Assembly (NCBI GenBank): GCA_017521985.1
Contig: JAFXAZ010000017.1
Span: forward strand, 1 to 64,000
Source of the DNA: Lachnospiraceae bacterium
Lineage (GTDB): Bacteria > Bacillota > Clostridia > Lachnospirales > Lachnospiraceae
Reading direction: 5' to 3'
Length of the DNA stretch: 64,000 bases
This document shows positions 51,068-58,908 of this stretch, one piece after another; the stretch's first letter is position 1, and the number at the start of each line of letters is the position of its first letter. Made by a program: the position numbers and the translations under genes. The notes beneath the pieces were generated by a model, which did not search any database, was not told the DNA's origin, and saw only the letters and a list, made by a program, of their open reading frames with translations.

Positions 51068-51463
51068 TCACGTTCTATGTATCGTCTTTTTACCACACAT
51101 AGGGCAGGTTACCTCAATTTTACCTTTTCCGCGGGGTACGCGGATATTGCGACCACAACCCTTACACTTAAAAATCTTGTAATCTTTGCGCTGCTCCATT
51201 TTGATGCGGGTAGTTTCCAGCCAGGTCACAAACTTGCGATTTTCCTCGCGGCGCACATAGAGATTTTTGGAAAGGGTACGATACAATAAATAAAGTATAC
51301 CTGCAAAGGCTAAATAGTCAAGAATCAGGGATTGAAGTATTATTGATGACACATATAAAACCAACACTGCATAAAGCAATATGCGGTTTAATTCATCCAC
51401 ACCATTACGCCCCTGCATAAACTTTTGTATTTTCCATCTTAATCTATACAAAAACTCTTTCAT
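51068..51463 (-). CDS. Small membrane protein with C-terminal zinc ribbon
   Basis: A 131-aa protein: a basic N-terminus, two membrane helices (ILLYAVLVLYVSSIILQSLIL and YLAFAGILYLLY, residues ~27-65), a helical stretch, and a zinc ribbon with FKCKGCGRN and VTCPMCGKK near the C-terminus. Function unknown; this type is common in Lachnospiraceae. Confidence 0.75.
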   Translation of the reverse strand: MKEFLYRLRWKIQKFMQGRNGVDELNRILLYAVLVLYVSSIILQSLILDYLAFAGILYLLYRTLSKNLYVRREENRKFVTWLETTRIKMEQRKDYKIFKCKGCGRNIRVPRGKGKIEVTCPMCGKKTIHRT

Positions 51464-51711
51464 GACAGCCTCCCAAGAATTTTATTTTATAATATTTTAC
51501 GTTTTATATTCTTATTATAAAAATTATATCCTCTTTTCCACCATGTTACAATTGAAAAAACGTGAATAATCGTAAATTTTTTATAAACAAAATTTTCTTT
51601 TGATATTTAGGTGAAGGACAGAACTGTGAAGCTTGATTTACTACAAAAATAATTTTATAATTAACATATATTAACTTAAAAAGAAACAATTAATATTACA
51701 AAGGACGATAT

Positions 51712-51975
51712 ATGAACTACACCTACATCCTCCGCTGCAGCGATGATACTCTCTACTGCGGCTGGACCAACGATTTAAAAAAGCGTCTCGCCAGTCACAA
51801 TGCCGGCAAAGGTGCCAAATATACGCATTCCCGCACTCCCGTGACACTGGTTTACTACGAAACCTTTGATACCAAGGAGGAAGCCATGAGCCGCGAGTTT
51901 GCAATTAAGAAGCTATCACGAAAAGAAAAACTAAATTTAATGAAAGGATTTAATTTAGAAGATTATGATATGTAA
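51712..51975 (+). CDS. GIY-YIG nuclease-superfamily protein (UPF0213/YhbQ-like)
   Basis: An 87-aa protein with AAAGGACG before the [32 protein letters not shown] is the GIY-YIG core with the conserved Tyr, Arg and the C-terminal Glu in [10 protein letters not shown]. Single-domain members are probable structure-specific nucleases in DNA repair; the true role is unclear. Confidence 0.9.
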   Translation: MNYTYILRCSDDTLYCGWTNDLKKRLASHNAGKGAKYTHSRTPVTLVYYETFDTKEEAMSREFAIKKLSRKEKLNLMKGFNLEDYDM

Positions 51976-51990
51976 AAGTTTTCCAAAACA

Positions 51991-52020
51991 TTGAAGTTCC
52001 TATAAAAACTATGCTATAAT
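51991..52020 (+). promoter_or_regulatory. Transaldolase promoter
   Basis: TTGAAG (51991-51996), an 18-bp spacer and a perfect TATAAT (52015-52020), 45 bp upstream of the start codon. Confidence 0.8.
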
Positions 52021-52065
52021 CAAAAAAAACATATAACTTATCAAACTTATAAAAAGGAGTTCACT

Positions 52066-52722
52066 ATGAGATTTTTTATTGATACTGCTAAAGTAGAAGA
52101 CATTAAGAAAGCTAATGACATGGGCGTTATCTGCGGCGTTACTACAAACCCATCCTTAATTGCAAAAGAAGGCCGTGATTTTAACGAGGTTATTGCAGAA
52201 ATTACTTCTATCGTAGACGGTCCTATCAGTGGCGAAGTAAAGGCTACCACCACCACCGCGGAAGGCATGATTGCAGAAGGTCGTGAAATTGCAAAAATTC
52301 ATCCAAACATGGTTGTTAAAATTCCTATGACCGTAGAAGGTTTAAAAGCTTGTAAGGCTCTTACCGCAGAAGGCATCAAGACAAACGTCACCTTAATCTT
52401 CTCTGCTAGCCAGGCTCTTTTAGCAGCTCGTGCAGGCGCTACCTACGTTTCTCCATTCCTTGGTCGTTTAGATGACATCAACATGTCCGGTATCCAGTTA
52501 ATCCGTGACATCGCTGACATCTTCGCAGTAGCAGACGGTATTGACACACAGATTATCGCAGCAAGCGTTCGTAACTCTGTACACGTTACAGAGTGTGCTC
52601 TTGCAGGCGCTGACATCGCAACCGTTCCTTACAGCGTAATCGAATCCATGACCAAGCACCCACTTACAGATGCTGGTATTGAGAAATTCAAGAAAGACTA
52701 CGAAGCAGTATTTGGTGCTTAA
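52066..52722 (+). CDS. tal: Transaldolase, small (TalC/MipB) type
   Basis: A 218-aa protein with AAGGAG 7 nt upstream. It has [31 protein letters not shown], the Schiff-base lysine in MVVKIPMT (~residue 86) and [29 protein letters not shown]. The length marks the short transaldolase/fructose-6-phosphate aldolase subfamily. The codons are strongly biased, suggesting high expression in the pentose phosphate pathway. Confidence 0.94.
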   Translation: MRFFIDTAKVEDIKKANDMGVICGVTTNPSLIAKEGRDFNEVIAEITSIVDGPISGEVKATTTTAEGMIAEGREIAKIHPNMVVKIPMTVEGLKACKALTAEGIKTNVTLIFSASQALLAARAGATYVSPFLGRLDDINMSGIQLIRDIADIFAVADGIDTQIIAASVRNSVHVTECALAGADIATVPYSVIESMTKHPLTDAGIEKFKKDYEAVFGA

Positions 52723-52744
52723 AATTTTATTCAGACATAAGTTG

Positions 52745-52776
52745 ACCCCGCTGGTGACAGCGGGGTTTGTTTTTTC
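52745..52776 (+). terminator. Terminator after transaldolase
   Basis: ACCCCGCT pairs with AGCGGGGT over a 6-nt loop, followed by TTGTTTTTT. Confidence 0.9.
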
Positions 52777-52786
52777 TGTAATCTTA

Positions 52787-53497
52787 TTACTCGCCCAAAT
52801 AAGCCTTCTTGATATCATCATTATCTAAGAGTGTACTTGCGCGTCCTTCCAGCACAATGTTACCGGTTTCCAGTACGTATGCGCGGTCGGCAATAGAAAG
52901 TGCCTTCTTGGCATTCTGCTCTACTAAGAGAACAGTGGTACCGGACTTGCTTACGTCCTGAATAATCTGGAAAATTTCGTTTACATAGATTGGGGAAAGA
53001 CCCATACTTGGCTCATCCATAAGGATAATTTTTGGATGGCTCATAAGCGCACGACCCATGGCAAGCATCTGCTGCTCACCGCCGGAAAGAGTACCTGCCA
53101 ACTGATTTTGGCGCTCTTCCAGTCTTGGAAAACGCTTGTAAATCATTTCTAAGGTTTCTTGAATCTCTGCCTTGTCCTTGCGGGTATATGCTCCCATCTT
53201 CAAATTCTGAAGCACGGTCAGGTTGGCAAATACGCGTCTTCCTTCCGGAACATGTGCCATCCCCATGGATACGATTTTATGAGCCGGAATCTTGGTAATA
53301 TCGGTACCTTCAAAAACTACACTTCCTTCCTTTGGAGAAAGAAGTCCTGTAATGGTATGAAGAATGGTAGTCTTACCGGCACCATTTGCACCAATAAGCG
53401 CAATTACTTCACCCTGCTCTACGTGAAAGGATACGCCCTTAATCGCCTGAATCATACCGTAATTTACTTTTAAATCTTTTACTTCTAACATTGACAT
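52787..53497 (-). CDS. livF: Branched-chain amino acid ABC transporter, ATP-binding protein LivF
   Basis: A 236-aa ABC ATPase from the ATG at 53497 (AGGAGG upstream). It has Walker A GANGAGKTT (~residue 37), signature LSGGEQQMLAMGRAL, Walker B ILMDEPSMGL and the His switch in LLVEQN. It is the shorter of two ATPases, the usual LivF. It follows livG with a gap of 10 bp. Confidence 0.94.
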   Translation of the reverse strand: MSMLEVKDLKVNYGMIQAIKGVSFHVEQGEVIALIGANGAGKTTILHTITGLLSPKEGSVVFEGTDITKIPAHKIVSMGMAHVPEGRRVFANLTVLQNLKMGAYTRKDKAEIQETLEMIYKRFPRLEERQNQLAGTLSGGEQQMLAMGRALMSHPKIILMDEPSMGLSPIYVNEIFQIIQDVSKSGTTVLLVEQNAKKALSIADRAYVLETGNIVLEGRASTLLDNDDIKKAYLGE

Positions 53498-53507
53498 GGC
53501 GCACCTC

Positions 53508-54266
53508 CTATTCACCCAAATATGCCTTGATAACATCCGGGTTATTTAATACTTCACTGGTTTCACCCTGTGCAAGCACCTGACCGAAATTCAGTACGGT
53601 CAGTTCTTCACAGATACCACTAACCAACTTCATATCATGTTCAATCAGCAAAATAGTCATGTTAAAGTGCTTTCTTACGAACTGGATAGTCTCCATTAGT
53701 GCCAATGTTTCCTGCGGATTCATACCTGCTGCCGGCTCGTCCAATAAAAGCAGCTTTGGGTTCGTAGCCAGAGCCCTTGCTATTTCTAATTTACGCTGTT
53801 TACCATACGGAAGGTTGCTTGCTAAGGTTTCTGCTTCACTATCTAAATCAAATACCTTTAAAAGCTCCAGGGCTTTTTCCTGCATTTCCTTTTCAACTTT
53901 GTGATATCTTGGCAAACGTAAGATTCCTTCAATAGTAGAATAACCATTGCCATTATGAAGACCTATCTTAACGTTATCAATTACGCTCATACCCTTAAAC
54001 AGACGAATATTCTGGAAGGTTCTGGCAATGCCTGCCTTGTTAATTTCAATGGTGCTCTTACCGGTAATATCCACTCCATCCAAGGTAATAAAACCATCCG
54101 ACGGCTTATACACACCCGTTAATAAGTTAAAAATTGTAGTTTTACCGGCACCGTTTGGACCGATGAGACCATATAATTTACCCTGTTCAATAGAAACATT
54201 AAGGTTATCTACTGCACGAAGTCCACCAAAGGAAATACCTAAACTTTTTACTTCTAATAAAGCCAT
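53508..54266 (-). CDS. livG: Branched-chain amino acid ABC transporter, ATP-binding protein LivG
   Basis: A 252-aa ABC ATPase: Walker A GPNGAGKTTIFN (~residue 37), LPYGKQRKLEIARAL in the signature position (a Liv-type variant), Walker B LLLDEPAAGMNPQE and LLIEHDMKLV. Its ATG overlaps the livM stop by 1 bp. Confidence 0.94.
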   Translation of the reverse strand: MALLEVKSLGISFGGLRAVDNLNVSIEQGKLYGLIGPNGAGKTTIFNLLTGVYKPSDGFITLDGVDITGKSTIEINKAGIARTFQNIRLFKGMSVIDNVKIGLHNGNGYSTIEGILRLPRYHKVEKEMQEKALELLKVFDLDSEAETLASNLPYGKQRKLEIARALATNPKLLLLDEPAAGMNPQETLALMETIQFVRKHFNMTILLIEHDMKLVSGICEELTVLNFGQVLAQGETSEVLNNPDVIKAYLGE

Positions 54267-55354
54267 TAGTTTACGCCTCCCTTCTTTGGAAGTTTGCTTT
54301 TAACCACTGCCGTTACTTTTTCCCTGAATTGAATAAAGGAAGGTGCAGAGTTAAACAACATAACTACAATCAAAATAATTGCATAAATTAACATACGTAA
54401 ATTGTCTAAATTAAAGCTTCGTAATAATTCCGGAAGTAACGTTAATATTACTGCACCGATAATAGAACCACGAATATTACCAATACCGCCCAATACTACA
54501 AATACTAAAATATTAATAGACATATTGTAACCAAAGTTATTGGTGCTTGCAGTTAGTGTATTTAAATTGTGTGCATAGAGAACACCTGCACTGCCTGCCA
54601 ATGCTGCAGAAATAGAAAAAGCCATAAGCTTATATTTGGTAATATTGATACCAACACTTTCTGCTGCAATACGATTATCACGGATAGCCATAATAGCACG
54701 ACCATCGCGACTGTTAATTAAATTTAATACGATAAATAATGTAACCAGTAATAAAATAATGCCGATGGTAAAAGTAGCATCCTTCGGTGTACCGGTAATA
54801 CCCTGTGCACCCTTTACGATTGTTTTACCATTTTCCGTCATATTTAAATCCATATTGCTCTTTATAGAGAAATGGAATCCGTTTTCATCACGGCCAATAT
54901 AAACTACGTTTACAACGGTCTTAATAATTTCACCAAAGCCCAAAGTAACGATTGCCAAATAGTCACCTTTCAGACGAAGAACCGGCATGCCAATTAGAAA
55001 GCCAAAAAGACCTGCCATTGCGGAACCAAGAATAATTGCAATACTGATTCTTAACCAGCCAATAGTAATGACATCCTGCACGCATTTAGAAAAGAAAGCT
55101 CCGGTAAACGCACCGATACACATAAACCCGGCATGACCAAGGCTCAGCTCGCCTAAAATACCTACGGTCAGATTCAAAGAAACCGCCAAAATGGCATATA
55201 CACACAATGGTACTAAAAGCCCCTTCATAAGGCTGGTCATACTTCCTGTTGCCAGTAAAATCTGAACAACCACAAAAGCAATAATTACCATAGCATAAGT
55301 AATAAGGCTCTGTCTGGCTCTTTTATCAAATTTAAATTTGTTCCTTAATTTCAT
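54266..55354 (-). CDS. livM: Branched-chain amino acid ABC transporter permease LivM
   Basis: A 362-aa protein with about nine membrane segments and the LivM loop LRLKGDYLAIVTLGFGEIIKTVV. An insert of ~35 polar residues after NVVYIGRDENG is common in clostridial members. It pairs with LivH. Confidence 0.93.
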   Translation of the reverse strand: MKLRNKFKFDKRARQSLITYAMVIIAFVVVQILLATGSMTSLMKGLLVPLCVYAILAVSLNLTVGILGELSLGHAGFMCIGAFTGAFFSKCVQDVITIGWLRISIAIILGSAMAGLFGFLIGMPVLRLKGDYLAIVTLGFGEIIKTVVNVVYIGRDENGFHFSIKSNMDLNMTENGKTIVKGAQGITGTPKDATFTIGIILLLVTLFIVLNLINSRDGRAIMAIRDNRIAAESVGINITKYKLMAFSISAALAGSAGVLYAHNLNTLTASTNNFGYNMSINILVFVVLGGIGNIRGSIIGAVILTLLPELLRSFNLDNLRMLIYAIILIVVMLFNSAPSFIQFREKVTAVVKSKLPKKGGVN

Positions 55355-55366
55355 TTGCCAACCTCC

Positions 55367-56242
55367 TTATACTTTTTCCTGTCTGTTTTTGCCTAAAATA
55401 CCACTAGGCTTCACAATTAATACGATAATCAATACTGCAAAAACAATTGCATCTGATAACTGGCTTGATATGTAGGCTTTACCGAAGATTTCAATAACAC
55501 CAAGTAAAATACCACCGACAAACGCACCCGGAATAGAACCAATACCGCCAAATACCGCAGCTGTAAATGCTTTAATACCCGGCATGGAACCGGTATATGG
55601 TGATAAAGTTGGATAAGCACTGCAAAGTAATGAACCGGCAATTGCTGCAAGACCGGAGCCAATTGCAAAAGTAAGTGCAATGGTCTGATTTACATTAATA
55701 CCCATAAGCACTGCTGCACCCTTGTCTTCGCTGACTGCAAGCATCGCCTGACCTGCCTTTGTTTTATTGATGAAGGTAGTCAAAATAATCATAATGATGA
55801 TGCAGCTTACAATGGTTACCAAAGTTTCACCGGAAATAACCAGACCGCCAAGATGAAACGGACCAAACTTTACTATAGAGTTAAAGGATTTTGTATCTGC
55901 ACCAAACACAATCAACGCCATATTTTGTAAGAAATAACTTACACCAATAGCCGTAATCAAAACCGCCAAAGAAGAAGCACCTCTCAAAGGTTTGTATGCA
56001 ATACGCTCAATTGTAATACCTAATACCGTGCACAGTGCCACTGCAACAATGACACCTACAATCGGAGGATATCCCATCGTAGAAATAGTAGTAAAAATAA
56101 CATATGCACCAACCATGATAACATCACCATGAGCGAAGTTTAACATTTTGGCAATACCATAAACCATTGTATAGCCCAGTGCTATGATAGCATATATACT
56201 GCCCAAGCTAATACCATTGATTAAATACTGTAAGAAACTCAT
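55367..56242 (-). CDS. livH: Branched-chain amino acid ABC transporter permease LivH
   Basis: A 291-aa permease with about eight membrane segments, the start FLQYLINGISLGSIYAIIALGYTMVYGIAKMLNFAHGD and the conserved late loop GSMPGIKAFTAAVFGGIGSIPGAF typical of LivH. It starts the permease-ATPase part of the operon, 140 bp after livK. Confidence 0.93.
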   Translation of the reverse strand: MSFLQYLINGISLGSIYAIIALGYTMVYGIAKMLNFAHGDVIMVGAYVIFTTISTMGYPPIVGVIVAVALCTVLGITIERIAYKPLRGASSLAVLITAIGVSYFLQNMALIVFGADTKSFNSIVKFGPFHLGGLVISGETLVTIVSCIIIMIILTTFINKTKAGQAMLAVSEDKGAAVLMGINVNQTIALTFAIGSGLAAIAGSLLCSAYPTLSPYTGSMPGIKAFTAAVFGGIGSIPGAFVGGILLGVIEIFGKAYISSQLSDAIVFAVLIIVLIVKPSGILGKNRQEKV

Positions 56243-56302
56243 TCTCGCACCTGCTTATATCACGATTGTGATAAATTCCTTTCTTGCTAAAATACAAAAT
56301 GC

Positions 56303-56351
56303 CACATGCCATTTCATGTGACAAAAGGGCTATCCAAATTTGGATAGCCCT
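56303..56351 (-). terminator. Tandem hairpins between livK and livH
   Basis: A perfect 26-nt palindrome AGGGCTATCCAAA / TTTGGATAGCCCT (56326-56351), followed on the minus strand by TTTTG, then a second stem CACATG/CATGTG (56303-56320). It sits 31 bp after the livK stop. It probably works as a partial terminator or mRNA-end stabiliser so that more binding protein than permease is made. Confidence 0.6.
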
Positions 56352-56382
56352 GATTATTCAAAAGCTTAATCACAAATAATGA

Positions 56383-57570
56383 TTAATATCCTACGTATAC
56401 ACCATCTTTAATAACCATAGCCTTTGGATCTTTGGAAACTTCACCTGTAGCTTCCCAAGTCATACCGGTACCGGTTAAACCATCTACGGTAATGTTTACC
56501 ATAGCTTCCTTGAGTGCATCGCAAAGGTCACTTACGCTCATATCCGGTGTAGCATTTGCTGCTTCAATAGCTGCCTTAATAATATATACGCCGTCGTATG
56601 CATCTGCTGCAAACTGGTTAGGAATTTCACCATATGCTGCCTGATACTTTGTAACAAAAGATACGGTTGCATCATCTGTTGCGTCTGCAACGAAAGGTGT
56701 TAATAAGATAACGCCTTCTGCTAATGCTACATCAAAATTATCTAAGGTAAGAATACCATCCATACCGTCACAGCTAAAAATAGTTGGCTTATAACCCATA
56801 GCATTTGCCTGTGTTAAGATTAATGCAGACTGTTCACAGTAAATAGGTAAGAATAATAACTCTGCACCTGCATCCTTTGCCTTCTGTAACTGTACAGAGA
56901 AGTCTGTATTGCTGTCAGCAGTGAAAGCTTCTGCAGATACAATTTCGAAAGAATAATTTTTTGCTTCCTGTGCAAACTTCTCATAAATACCTTGAGAATA
57001 AGCATTGGAGCTATCATAAATTACAGCCACCTTGCTTGCCATGTTATTTTCGCCTATGTACTGAGCACTACCCTGTCCCTGGTTCGGGTCTGTAAAGCAA
57101 ACCTGGAATGCATTAGTCTTACCTTCAAGAATATCTGTAGAAGAACCGGATGGAGTTAATAAAAACATATTATCCGCTGCTGCTTCTGCAGAAACTGCGA
57201 TACATGGAGTTGTAGTTACGGTACCAAGTAACATCTGCATACCCCAGTCTTTTAAAGAGTTGTAAGCATTTACACCCTTTTCTGCAATATTTTCATCATC
57301 TTCAAAGGTGTACTCAATCATAACACCATTGATACCGCCTGCTGCATTGATTTCATCCACTGCAATCTGTGCACCATTCTGAACAGCCTGACCATAAACA
57401 GCAGCACCACCTGTAGTAGGTCCGATACCACCGATTCTCCAAGTTCCTGCAGCTGCAGTCTTACCTGATTCTGTACCCACAGCAGGAGTACCCTCATTGC
57501 CACAAGCTACTGTAGCAAACGCCATAACAGAAGCTAAAGCAATAGCTAAAACTTTCTTTACATTTTTCAT
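56383..57570 (-). CDS. livK: Branched-chain amino acid-binding lipoprotein LivK
   Basis: A 395-aa periplasmic-binding-fold type 1 protein. Lipoprotein signal: MKNVKKVLAIALASVMAFATVACGNEG with the lipobox ATVAC (Cys at residue 22). The mature protein contains IGGIGPTTGGAAVYGQAVQNGAQIAVDEINAAGGINGV, the LivK/Leu-Ile-Val binding pattern. It delivers ligand to LivHM. It is the first gene of the operon, with a strong promoter, a CodY-like box and a palindrome upstream. Confidence 0.94.
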   Translation of the reverse strand: MKNVKKVLAIALASVMAFATVACGNEGTPAVGTESGKTAAAGTWRIGGIGPTTGGAAVYGQAVQNGAQIAVDEINAAGGINGVMIEYTFEDDENIAEKGVNAYNSLKDWGMQMLLGTVTTTPCIAVSAEAAADNMFLLTPSGSSTDILEGKTNAFQVCFTDPNQGQGSAQYIGENNMASKVAVIYDSSNAYSQGIYEKFAQEAKNYSFEIVSAEAFTADSNTDFSVQLQKAKDAGAELLFLPIYCEQSALILTQANAMGYKPTIFSCDGMDGILTLDNFDVALAEGVILLTPFVADATDDATVSFVTKYQAAYGEIPNQFAADAYDGVYIIKAAIEAANATPDMSVSDLCDALKEAMVNITVDGLTGTGMTWEATGEVSKDPKAMVIKDGVYVGY

Positions 57571-57588
57571 AATCTTTTCCTCCTCGAA

Positions 57589-57604
57589 AGTTGTTTAAAC
57601 AACT
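57589..57604. promoter_or_regulatory. Palindrome at the livK transcription start
   Basis: AGTTGTTTAAACAACT is a perfect 16-bp palindrome directly downstream of the -10, overlapping the expected transcription start. It is a probable operator. Confidence 0.5.
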
Positions 57605-57612
57605 ATTTTTGT

Positions 57613-57640
57613 ATTGTATCATTATTTTATGAAATGTCAA
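57613..57640 (-). promoter_or_regulatory. livK promoter
   Basis: Perfect TTGACA (57635-57640), a 16-bp spacer and TACAAT (57613-57618) on the minus strand. Confidence 0.85.
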
Positions 57641-57644
57641 CACA

Positions 57645-57659
57645 ACTTTTCAGAAAAGA
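57645..57659 (-). promoter_or_regulatory. CodY-like box upstream of the livK -35
   Basis: The minus-strand 15-mer TCTTTTCTGAAAAGT matches the known CodY consensus AATTTTCWGAAAATT at 12 of 15 positions, including the whole core TTTTCTGAAAA. It sits 5 bp upstream of the -35. CodY control of branched-chain amino acid uptake is well established in Firmicutes, so the site makes biological sense. No codY gene is in the window. Confidence 0.55.
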
Positions 57660-57725
57660 CCTAAAAATAGACAATTTTTCTATTAATTAGTTAAAAAACA
57701 TCAATTTAAGATTAAAATAAATCTA

Positions 57726-57759
57726 TAAAAATAGACAGGTGCTTTATGCAAGCACCTGT
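57726..57759 (-). terminator. Terminator overlapping the trxA stop
   Basis: ACAGGTGCTT pairs perfectly with AAGCACCTGT over a 5-nt loop, then CTATTTTT on the minus strand. The trxA stop codon lies in the hairpin. Confidence 0.85.
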
Positions 57760-58064
57760 TTGATTTTCGCTTCTAAGTCAGCTTTACTCATACCGCCTAC
57801 CAAAGTTGCAATCGGTTCACCGCCCTTAAAGAAAATAAACGTCGGAATGTTCATAACACGATATTTCTGTGCAACCATAAGAGCCTGGTCAACATTCAAC
57901 TTTCCAATCTTCATCTGACCTGCATAAGCCTCTGCAAGCTGATGAACAATCGGTGCCATCATTTTACAAGGACCGCACCAGTCTGCGTAAAAATCTACCA
58001 AAACCGGAATGTCACTGTTTAATACTTCTGTTTCAAAATTATCATTATTAAATACATATTCCAT
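57744..58064 (-). CDS. trxA: Thioredoxin
   Basis: A 106-aa protein with active site DWCGPCKMMAP (~residue 29-38), the cis-proline loop IPTFIFFKGGE and the usual length. It is a cytoplasmic disulfide reductase. Confidence 0.96.
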   Translation of the reverse strand: MEYVFNNDNFETEVLNSDIPVLVDFYADWCGPCKMMAPIVHQLAEAYAGQMKIGKLNVDQALMVAQKYRVMNIPTFIFFKGGEPIATLVGGMSKADLEAKIKQVLA

Positions 58065-58096
58065 TTGTAATACCTCGCTTTTTATTTTTAGTATGC

Positions 58097-58735
58097 CTAT
58101 CTGTAAATGACATATTTACAAATAGGGTTTCCTTTTGAAGAAAATTTTTCTTCATATTCTGTCATTACATTACCTTCACAAAGAACCTCATCCGCATGTA
58201 AATCATACGTAATCACTTCTGCCTTCCAGCCGGCAGGCTCTAACTCTTCCACCGCAAAGTCAAATAAGTCCCGATTGTCTGTTTTAAAACTAATACGTCC
58301 ATCTGCCTTTAAAATCTGATCAAAACGCTCCAAAAATTGTCTGCTTGGAAGTCTTCGCTTGGCATGCCTGTCCTTTGGCCATGGGTCAGAGAAATTTAGA
58401 TAAATATGGTCTACTTCCCCTTTTTCAAATACATCCGGTAAAATACGTGCATCTATACACAAAAACCTTAAGTTTGGTAACGGGTCTAACTCCATTTTCT
58501 GTAATGCCCTCAAGAGTACACTGGAATACATCTCGATACCAATATAATTGATATGGGGATTACGTCTCGCCATCTCGTTTAAAAATTTACCTTTACCCAT
58601 ACCTACTTCTATGTGAAGCTCCCCATTATTTTCGAAAAGCTCCTTCCAACGACCTTTGTATTCTGTAGGCTCCTGAACCACATATTCACTCTCGGCAATT
58701 ATATCTCTTGCCCCTGTAATGTTTCTTAATCGCAT
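58097..58735 (-). CDS. trmB: tRNA (guanine-N7-)-methyltransferase
   Basis: A 212-aa protein from the ATG at 58735 (GGAG 6 nt upstream, inside the codons of a longer frame from 58747). It has LHIEVGMGKGKFLNEMA (SAM motif), NYIGIEMYSSVL, DHIYLNFSDPWPKDRHAKRRL and TDNRDLFDFAVEEL, the TrmB signature. It methylates G46 of tRNAs. Confidence 0.96.
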   Translation of the reverse strand: MRLRNITGARDIIAESEYVVQEPTEYKGRWKELFENNGELHIEVGMGKGKFLNEMARRNPHINYIGIEMYSSVLLRALQKMELDPLPNLRFLCIDARILPDVFEKGEVDHIYLNFSDPWPKDRHAKRRLPSRQFLERFDQILKADGRISFKTDNRDLFDFAVEELEPAGWKAEVITYDLHADEVLCEGNVMTEYEEKFSSKGNPICKYVIYR

Positions 58736-58908
58736 AATTTTCTCCATTTTTTAATAGTTACAAATTAATTTTACTCCAATTTGCGCCTGTTGGCTAGTAT
58801 AAAAGGTTAAGATATTATAAATTTTTTATATATTTTTCAAAAACCCTTTGGTTTTTCCTTTTTTTAGTGTATGATAAATAATGTGTTATATTAAAGAAGG
58901 AGTTTTTT

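Noticed and set aside
52745-52776. Terminator for livF on the minus strand
   Set aside because: The hairpin has a T-run only on the plus side; on the minus strand it is followed by CAACTT.
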